From the NCBI GenBank assembly GCA_046160725.1, contig JBJXHB010000296.1, positions 1 through 13,416 on the forward strand: DNA of 13,416 nt. Direction: 5' to 3'. Positions within the stretch are counted from its first letter, which is position 1. Every line of letters begins with the position of its first letter. Positions 1-5,214 of the stretch are shown here, piece by piece. The position numbers and the translations under genes were made by a program. The stretch is from JBJXHB01 sp046160725. Lineage in GTDB: Bacteria; Pseudomonadota; Gammaproteobacteria; Burkholderiales; Burkholderiaceae_C. Below the pieces are notes generated by a model, which did no database searches, had not been told where the DNA came from, and saw nothing but the letters and a program-made list of their open reading frames with translations.

Positions 1-2
1 CC

Positions 3-1121
3 GACACCTTCTCGGTCGGCGCGCTGCAGCTGGACACCTTCCACCGCTTCGCGCGGCTGAGCGGGCTGGTGCCGCTGGTGGGCATCACCTCCGGCCGCTG
101 CTTCGCCGGCAATGCGGTGCTGCTGGGTTGCTGCGACGTGGTCATCGCCACCGCCGACTCCACCATCGGCATGGGCGGCCCGGCCATGATCGAGGGCGGC
201 GGCCTGGGCGTGTACAGCCCGGAGGAGGTCGGCCCGATGAGCGTGCAGGTGCCCAACGGCGTGGTCGACATCGCGGTGCGGGACGAGACCGAGGCCTGCG
301 AGGTGGCGCGCCAGTACCTGTCGTACTTCCAGGGCGACCTCGCCGATTGGGCCTGCGAGGACCAACGCCGCCTGCGCCATGTGGTGCCACCCAATCGGCT
401 GCGTGCCTACGACATGCGCGAGCTGGTGACGCTGCTGGCCGACAGCGGCAGCATGCTGGAGATCCGCCGCGGCTTCGGCCTGGGCATGATCACCGCGCTG
501 ATCCGCATCGAGGGCCGGCCCTTCGGCGTGGTGGCCAACAACCCGGCCCACCTGGCCGGCGCCAACGACAGCCCCGGTGCCGACAAGGCGGCGCGCTTCA
601 TGCAGCTGTGCGACGCGCACGACATACCGCTCATCATGCTGTGCGACACGCCCGGCAACATGGTCGGCCCCGAGCACGAGAAGACGGCCCTGGTGCGCCA
701 CTGCTGCCGCGCCTACGTGGTGGGCGCCAACGTGTCGGTGCCGACCTTCACCGTCGTCATCCGCAAGGCCTACGGCCTGGGCGCGCTGGCCATGGCCGGC
801 GGCAGCTTCCATGCCTCGGTGTTTGCCGTCTCGTGGCCGACTGGCGAGTTCGGCGGCATGGGCCTGGAGGGCCAGGTCAAGCTCGGCCAGCGCAAGGTGC
901 TGGAGGCTATCGCCGACCCCGCCGAGCGGCGCGCCAGGTTCGACGAGCTGGTGGCCGCCGCCTATGAGCGCGGCAAGGCGCTGAACACCGCTTCGCTGTT
1001 CGAGCTGGACAACGTGATCGACCCGGCGGACACCCGCGACTGGATCCTGACCGGCCTGCGCAGCATGCCCCGGCCGCCGCGGCGCGAGGGCAAGAAGCGC
1101 GCCTTCGTCGATACCTGGTAG
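3..1121 (+). CDS. Acyl-CoA carboxylase carboxyltransferase (C-terminal part, 5' end outside window)
   Basis: The reading frame is open from the left edge (first whole codon at base 3) to TAG at 1121, giving 372 residues of a larger protein. It is a carboxyl transferase domain of the acetyl/propionyl-CoA carboxylase beta type, which moves the carboxyl group from carboxybiotin to an acyl-CoA in the cytoplasm. The first crotonase-like half shows GRCFAGNAVLLGCCDVV; the second shows GANDSPGADKAARF, then CDTPGNMVGPEHEKTALVRH and VIRKAYGLGALAMAGG, matching the family's conserved DxPG and RKAYG segments. Stand-alone beta subunits are about 500-550 residues, so at least 130-180 residues are missing. 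It could also be the C-terminal domain of a fused biotin carboxylase/BCCP/CT protein, since the ending KKRAFVDTW fits such proteins as far as I recall. The substrate cannot be told from sequence. The following SDR and a distant enoyl-CoA hydratase fit a catabolic acyl-CoA locus. Confidence 0.9.
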   Translation, partial: DTFSVGALQLDTFHRFARLSGLVPLVGITSGRCFAGNAVLLGCCDVVIATADSTIGMGGPAMIEGGGLGVYSPEEVGPMSVQVPNGVVDIAVRDETEACEVARQYLSYFQGDLADWACEDQRRLRHVVPPNRLRAYDMRELVTLLADSGSMLEIRRGFGLGMITALIRIEGRPFGVVANNPAHLAGANDSPGADKAARFMQLCDAHDIPLIMLCDTPGNMVGPEHEKTALVRHCCRAYVVGANVSVPTFTVVIRKAYGLGALAMAGGSFHASVFAVSWPTGEFGGMGLEGQVKLGQRKVLEAIADPAERRARFDELVAAAYERGKALNTASLFELDNVIDPADTRDWILTGLRSMPRPPRREGKKRAFVDTW

Positions 1122-1136
1122 ATCCGCCGTCTCAAG

Positions 1137-1170
1137 CCCACCTCACCAACCCCACCTCACCAACCCCACC
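1137..1170. repeat. 14-bp tandem repeat, 2.4 copies
   Basis: The unit CCCACCTCACCAAC is present twice in perfect tandem (1137-1150 and 1151-1164) and is followed by a partial third copy CCCACC (1165-1170). It lies in the spacer between the carboxyltransferase stop and the SDR start, about 28 bases before the SDR ribosome binding site. No role is apparent; slippage duplication is the simplest explanation. Confidence 0.85.
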
Positions 1171-1209
1171 GACACGACAACACGCGCCCACGGCGCCAGG
1201 AGCATCGAC

Positions 1210-1986
1210 ATGCAGGACCTCTCCGGCAAGACCGCCTGGATCACCGGCGCGGGCAGCGGCATCGGCGAGGCCGTCGCCATCGCCTATGCCAACGCCGGCA
1301 TGCGGCTGGTGCTGAGCGGCCGCCGCTCCAGCGAGCTGGAGCGCGTGGCCGCGGCCGCGCGCGCCGCTGGTGCCGCCAGCGCCGAGCAGGTGCGCGTCGC
1401 GCCACTGGACATTGCGGATGCCGACGCGGTGGAGGCGGTGGTGGCGGGCATTGCCGCGGCCGAGCAGCGGCTGGACATCCTGGTCAACTGCGCCGGCATC
1501 AACGTGCCCAAACGCAACTGGAAGCATGTCACCCGCCAGGGCTGGGACGATGTCATCAACATCGACCTGAACGGCGCCTTCTATGCCTGCCATGCGGTGT
1601 TGCCGCTGATGCGGGCCCAGGGCGACGGCCTGATCATCAACATCTCGTCCTGGGCCGGGCGTCATGTCAGCGCCCTGACCGGGCCGGCCTACAGTGCGGC
1701 CAAGTTCGGCATGAACGCCATGACCGAAAGCCTGAACGTCGAGAACGGCATCCACGGCATCCGCGCCACCGCCGTCTGCCCGGGCGAGGTGTCCACGCCG
1801 ATCCTGGACAAGCGCCCCATCCCCGTCAGCGCCGCCGACCGCGCCCGCATGGTGCAGGCGGTGGACTGCGGCGAGCTGATGCTCTTCCTGGCCCGCATGC
1901 CGGCCCATGTGTGCATCAACGACCTGACCATCAGCCCGACCTGGAACCGCGGCTACGTGGCGCAGGCGCAGGGCATACCGGATTGA
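1210..1986 (+). CDS. Short-chain dehydrogenase/reductase (SDR family oxidoreductase)
   Basis: The 258-residue protein has the usual length of a classical SDR. The N-terminus carries the Rossmann dinucleotide motif TGAGSGIG (residues 12-19), then NCAG at 93-96. The catalytic set is visible: Ser146/Ser147 in NISSWAG, and Tyr161 and Lys165 in YSAAK. The post-catalytic CPGEVSTP (190-197) is typical of classical NAD(P)-dependent SDRs. An Arg-Arg pair at 38-39 after the second strand (SGRRS) suggests NADP(H) preference, but this is inference. The start ATG at 1210 has AGGAG at about 1198-1202 upstream. It follows the carboxyltransferase by 88 bases on the same strand and may be co-transcribed, perhaps oxidising or reducing a hydroxyacyl or keto intermediate. 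The substrate is unknown. Confidence 0.92.
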   Translation: MQDLSGKTAWITGAGSGIGEAVAIAYANAGMRLVLSGRRSSELERVAAAARAAGAASAEQVRVAPLDIADADAVEAVVAGIAAAEQRLDILVNCAGINVPKRNWKHVTRQGWDDVINIDLNGAFYACHAVLPLMRAQGDGLIINISSWAGRHVSALTGPAYSAAKFGMNAMTESLNVENGIHGIRATAVCPGEVSTPILDKRPIPVSAADRARMVQAVDCGELMLFLARMPAHVCINDLTISPTWNRGYVAQAQGIPD

Positions 1987-2000
1987 TGGTGGATGGCCGT

Positions 2001-2013
2001 CAAGGCGGCCTTG
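2001..2013. terminator. Small hairpin after the SDR gene, possible weak terminator
   Basis: CAAGGC and GCCTTG form an inverted repeat around a single G, 14 bases after the SDR stop codon. With a three-base loop the stem is five base pairs, and only TT follows it rather than a run of T. It is therefore at best a weak transcription end. Confidence 0.2.
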
Positions 2014-2140
2014 TTCGGGTGGCGCCTTAGGCTGAGCCGGGCCGCGGTGTAGGTTCGAGTGCCTCGGGGTCGGCAGGATCCCTGAGCCGGCCGACGCGAT
2101 GGGCAACTTTGCACCGTCTGCAACCCGCCCGCAGTCCACT

Positions 2141-2147
2141 TATAAAT
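2141..2147 (+). promoter_or_regulatory. AT-rich -10-like element before the MgtE gene
   Basis: TATAAAT stands out as the only AT-rich heptamer in an otherwise GC-rich 195-base spacer. It resembles a sigma-70 -10 box. No good -35 hexamer sits 16-18 bases upstream; CTGCAA at 2118-2123 is a poor match. Transcription from here would begin near 2154, upstream of both possible starts of the transporter gene. Confidence 0.25.
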
Positions 2148-2265
2148 TGGGGAAAGCTGTTCAGATAAGCGGGGCCACTTCTTGAGCGCCAGCTCGGCCC
2201 CTCGCAGATCGGCGCAAACTCAAGCCCGCGCCGCGCTGCCGGTGGCGCCATCGAGCCGAGGCGCC

Positions 2266-3240
2266 ATGACTGCAACAGCACCGCATCGAGAAAGTTCCGC
2301 CGCCCATGTTGAGCCGCAGTCGGTGGTGGCCCAGCGCACAGACACGGCAGAAGCATTGCGCGCGCAGCTCCGCAGACAGGCACGCTCGGATTGGGAGTTG
2401 GTCTGCGTGATCGGCGACGACGGGCGCTTGCTGGGCACGCTGACGGCCGCCGAGTTGCTGGTCTTGGCCGACGACACCGTCGTGGGCGCTGTGGCGAACC
2501 CGGAGCAGCCGCGCGTTGCGGCCGACATCGACCAGGAGAAGATGGCCTCGATCGCGCTGCACCACCGCGTGGCCGCGCTGCCGGTGGTCGATGACGCAGG
2601 TCATCTGGTCGGCGTCGTCGGATCCGCCACCTTGATGGACATCCTGCGCCGCGAGCACGTGGAAGACCTGCACCGCCTGGCCGGCATCACGCGCGAGTCC
2701 GACGACGCGCGCAATGCACTCGAGGAGGCACCGCTGCGTCGCACCCGCCACCGCCTGCCATGGCTGGTGGTCGGCCTGGGCGGGAGCATGCTTGCCACCT
2801 TCATCGTGGCGCGTTTCGAAACGACGCTGGCCGCCAAACCGGAGATTGCTTTCTTCGTGCCGGGGCTGGTGTACCTGGCCGATGCGATCGGCACCCAAAG
2901 CGAAGCCGTGGCGGTGCGCGGCCTGTCGCTCAGCCATGTCGGCATCGGCCGCTTGATCGGCAGCGAACTGCGCACCGGCCTGATGATCGGCATGGTGCTC
3001 GCGTTGCTGGCATTCCCGATGATCTGGCTGGTGTTCGGCGAGCTGCGACTTGCCGCTGCGGTGGCGCTGGCGCTGGCCGGCGCCAGCATCGTGGCCTCGG
3101 TGCTCGGGCTGGTGCTGCCTTGGTTGTTGGCTCGCACGGGGTCCGACCCGGCCTACGGCAGCGGGCCGCTGGCAACGATCGTGCAGGACGTGCTGAGCTT
3201 GCTGATCTACTTCGGCTGCGTCTCGTTCATCGTGTTGTGA
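2266..3240 (+). CDS. Short MgtE-type magnesium transporter (CBS domains + membrane domain)
   Basis: From ATG 2266 the protein has 324 residues. Residues about 25-130 are CBS-like, with VCVIGDDGRLLGTLTAAELL followed by a second copy, AALPVVDDAGHLVGVV. A linker leads to an MgtE membrane domain (about 163-324) of around five hydrophobic segments. Diagnostic features are DAIGTQSEAVAVRGL (206-220), in the place of the family's G-N-x-G-(T/S)-Q segment, and the C-terminal SDPAYGSGPLATIVQDV. The Asp in DPA corresponds to the Mg2+-binding pore Asp known in MgtE (Asp432 in Thermus thermophilus). It should carry Mg2+ or another divalent cation across the inner membrane. Full MgtE is about 450 residues with an N-terminal helical domain that closes the pore at high Mg2+; that domain is absent. 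A TTG at 2182 would add 28 residues without recognisable domain. I prefer ATG 2266, which has GAGG shortly upstream. TTG codons are more frequent than in the flanking genes. Confidence 0.82.
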   Translation: MTATAPHRESSAAHVEPQSVVAQRTDTAEALRAQLRRQARSDWELVCVIGDDGRLLGTLTAAELLVLADDTVVGAVANPEQPRVAADIDQEKMASIALHHRVAALPVVDDAGHLVGVVGSATLMDILRREHVEDLHRLAGITRESDDARNALEEAPLRRTRHRLPWLVVGLGGSMLATFIVARFETTLAAKPEIAFFVPGLVYLADAIGTQSEAVAVRGLSLSHVGIGRLIGSELRTGLMIGMVLALLAFPMIWLVFGELRLAAAVALALAGASIVASVLGLVLPWLLARTGSDPAYGSGPLATIVQDVLSLLIYFGCVSFIVL

Positions 3241-3456
3241 GACCAGCCCGCAGGCCTGCCATCGCGCAGGAGGGTGCGACGGCGCACAGACGGCCATATG
3301 CTGTGCAAAGACAGTCAAGCTGCCTCAATGAACGGCGGTTGTTCCGCCTGGGCCCCAAGGACCACCATGAAGCCGCCGAAGAGCCCCACCTTGCCGCAGG
3401 AACGAAGCAGCAAAGGCCGCACCGGCGGCTGAATCAGCGGCGACACCAGGAGCACC
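3241..3456. other. Non-coding or degenerate stretch after the MgtE gene
   Basis: I find no convincing gene here. A perfect 10-bp palindrome GCAGGCCTGC lies at 3250-3259, and the pair GCACAG (3284-3289) / CTGTGC (3301-3306) could form a 6-bp stem with an 11-base loop. Neither is followed by a T run. Together with the next 270 bases this makes about 485 bases without an intact recognisable gene, and it reads like decayed sequence. Confidence 0.4.
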
Positions 3457-3729
3457 ATGGCAAGTCCTGCCCAGGCCACCATCGTCCCCTGTGTGCGCAA
3501 TCGCGACGCGACGGCCGCCACCGAGTGGCTGTGTCAGGCCTGGGGATGTCGTTTCATGGGGGGTGCGCGTGGTCTTGATTCGACGGCCATGGTGGCTGCG
3601 CCGCAAGAGCGCGGTGCAAGCCCGGCCGTCGCCGTGCTGCAGGACGACACGCCGATGCCTCCGCGCAGCCTGTTTACGCCGACGTACGGACGCCATGAAA
3701 CGCGAGTCGCCAAACTGGCTCTGCCATGA
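3457..3729 (+). pseudogene. VOC-family (glyoxalase/bleomycin-resistance-like) gene remnant
   Basis: A 90-residue frame starts at ATG 3457 with AGGAG four bases upstream. Residues about 7-32 (TIVPCVRNRDATAATEWLCQ and the following AWGCR) closely match the N-terminus of VOC proteins, whose usual form is T-I-x-P-C-x-R-Y-R-D-A-x-A-A-I-E-W-L-C-x-A-F-G-F. After residue 33 all resemblance is lost, and the rest lacks the beta-alpha-beta-beta-beta pattern and metal ligands of a family normally about 120-150 residues long. I read it as a truncated gene whose 3' part was lost by deletion or rearrangement near base 3553. Its TGA overlaps the ATG of the next gene (ATGA at 3726-3729), so the short frame could still be translated and couple to that gene. 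It might then be a leader peptide rather than dead sequence. Confidence 0.5.
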
Positions 3730-4730
3730 ACGGACCCGCGCTGCGTTCCTTCGCCCATGCACGGTGGGTACGCATCGCCGTGTTCTTGGTCGTGAGCGCG
3801 ACTTCGGTCGGCCTCTTGCCGGGCCTTGCGTTGGCGGCCAGTCAAGCCGATGCGCCGGCGGCCGAGCCGGAGCGTCCCATGATCGACAACGCACGCGCGC
3901 AAACACGGGACTGGTCGGAACGTCTGGCACGTGGCGTGGACAGCTGGTTCGGCAAGACGCCCTTTGAAGAAGGCGGCAAGGTCAGCCATGGGCAGCTCAG
4001 CCTGAGCGTGTTTCACCGCCAGGACCGGGGCACCGACGTGGACCTGCGCTTCGCGGCGCGGTTCCGACTGCCCAACTTCGAGAAGAGCGCCTATCTGTTC
4101 GTGGGCCGTGACAACCCGCGTGAGACCGTCCGGGACACCCCCGAGCCTTCTGTCCGCCAGCGGCAGGTGCTGGTCAGCCGCCCTGGGGACCGGTCGTTCC
4201 TGGGCGGCCTTGGCGGCATGTTGGGAGACGACTTCAGCTTTCGCGTCGGCGTCGGTGCGCACCTGCAGCCCTTTGCGCAGGTGCGCTGGGACAAGCCCTG
4301 GGTGCTGGCACCCGGCCACGTGCTGGCGCTGCGCGAGACGCTGTTCTGGTCTCGCGACGATCGGTTTGGCTCGACCACGGCACTGAACTATGAGCACGCA
4401 TTGCAAGCGCCCTGGACCTTGCGCTGGCAGGGTGCGGCCACCATCACCCAGGAAACGCGCAACGCAGAGTGGTCCAGCGCCCTGGGCGTGTACCGCGACT
4501 TCGGCCCGCAACGACTGTTGAGCCTGGAGTTGCTGTTCGGTGGCACCGGCACGCAGGGCACCGGGGTGGGCATGTCGGACCGGGGTGTTCTGGCCAAGTG
4601 GCAACAACCGCTGTACAAGGATTGGCTGGTGGGTGAACTGGCGGTCGGCCAGTTCTGGCTGCGCCCCGATGCGCAGAGCCCGCGCGGACACGCCGTGGCG
4701 CTGGGGTACAGCCTGCGGATGCGGTTCTGA
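3726..4730 (+). CDS. Predicted outer-membrane beta-barrel protein, function unknown
   Basis: The 334-residue protein starts with an export signal: Arg/His-rich n-region, hydrophobic core VAVFLVV-like stretch at about 17-33, and an ALA-A cleavage site after residue 37. The mature part is rich in alternating polar/hydrophobic stretches with many aromatic residues (for example GQLSLSVFHRQD, VDLRFAARFRL, FSFRVGVGAHLQPFAQVRW). The chain ends in YSLRMRF; a terminal Phe is the signal recognised by the BAM machinery in outer-membrane proteins. I infer a barrel of roughly 10-14 strands. I do not recognise the family. There is no clear ribosome binding site before ATG 3726; the start overlaps the stop of the preceding VOC-like frame (ATGA), which suggests translational coupling. 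It lies downstream of the Mg2+ transporter on the same strand, but no functional link is shown. Confidence 0.75.
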   Translation: MNGPALRSFAHARWVRIAVFLVVSATSVGLLPGLALAASQADAPAAEPERPMIDNARAQTRDWSERLARGVDSWFGKTPFEEGGKVSHGQLSLSVFHRQDRGTDVDLRFAARFRLPNFEKSAYLFVGRDNPRETVRDTPEPSVRQRQVLVSRPGDRSFLGGLGGMLGDDFSFRVGVGAHLQPFAQVRWDKPWVLAPGHVLALRETLFWSRDDRFGSTTALNYEHALQAPWTLRWQGAATITQETRNAEWSSALGVYRDFGPQRLLSLELLFGGTGTQGTGVGMSDRGVLAKWQQPLYKDWLVGELAVGQFWLRPDAQSPRGHAVALGYSLRMRF

Positions 4731-4744
4731 GGCGCAGGCCGCCC

Positions 4745-5149
4745 CTACTCGCCCTCGCCCGACACCTCGGCCCGGATCCGGCCGACCTCGGTGGCCACGA
4801 CATCGAGCAGGCCGGCCAGGCGCTCGCCCGTCTGGCCCTGCAGCGGCACGCGGCCCCACAGCACCAGGTTGGCATGCTGGTCGGCAGCGATGCGGAAGGG
4901 CAGCAGATCCGAGTCGTAGAAGTTGCGCCGCAGCAGCCAGGCCACCAGCGCATAGTCCGGGTCGCGCGGCAGCGCCACGATGGGCACCACCACCAGCAGC
5001 TGGACGTCATCCTGGCCGAACAGCACCACCGTGGTGTCCTCGCCCACGCTGAGCTGGATGCCGCCGTTGGCGTCGGGCTTGAGCTCGGCCACGCCCAGGG
5101 CATTGGCCAGCTCGGCATACAGGGCGCGTGTCTTGACAAGGGCGGTCAT
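4745..5149 (-). CDS. CesT/Tir-type type III secretion chaperone (SpcU-like position)
   Basis: The 134-residue acidic protein has the size and layout of class I type III chaperones: an N-terminal helix (ALYAELANALGVAELK), strands (GGIQLSVGEDTTVVLFGQ, VQLLVVVPIVALP), then a helix and the family-like stretch YALVAWLLRRNFYDSDLLPF, strands ANLVLWGRVPLQG and a final long helix. Such chaperones dimerise in the cytoplasm, bind the N-terminal region of one effector and keep it competent for secretion. The start ATG at 5149 has GGAG seven bases upstream. The gene lies 65 bases downstream of the patatin-like effector on the same strand. This matches the exoU-spcU order in Pseudomonas aeruginosa, where SpcU is 137 residues. 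The family call rests on recognised sequence pattern, not on a search; the pairing with the effector is inference from adjacency. Confidence 0.8.
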   Translation of the reverse strand: MTALVKTRALYAELANALGVAELKPDANGGIQLSVGEDTTVVLFGQDDVQLLVVVPIVALPRDPDYALVAWLLRRNFYDSDLLPFRIAADQHANLVLWGRVPLQGQTGERLAGLLDVVATEVGRIRAEVSGEGE

Positions 5150-5178
5150 GGGTCAACTCCGGGCGGGGCGTGGGGCGG

Positions 5179-5203
5179 CATGGCAGGCGGACATGGCAGG
5201 CGG
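5179..5203. repeat. 12-bp direct repeat between effector and chaperone genes
   Basis: CATGGCAGGCGG occurs at 5179-5190 and again at 5192-5203, separated by one A. It lies in the 65-base spacer between the effector stop and the chaperone start. On the - strand the copies read CCGCCTGCCATG. No function is evident. Confidence 0.8.
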
Positions 5204-5214
5204 CCGAGGCAAGG

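Noticed and set aside
1132..2139. 335-codon - strand frame opposite the SDR gene
   Set aside because: The SDR motifs on the + strand are decisive; the opposite frame is a low-complexity shadow.
3315..3521. A 68-residue - strand frame with a hydrophobic stretch resembling a membrane-protein fragment
   Set aside because: It overlaps the clearly VOC-like + strand fragment, has no identifiable family or ribosome site, and may be only a composition effect. A second gene remnant cannot be excluded.
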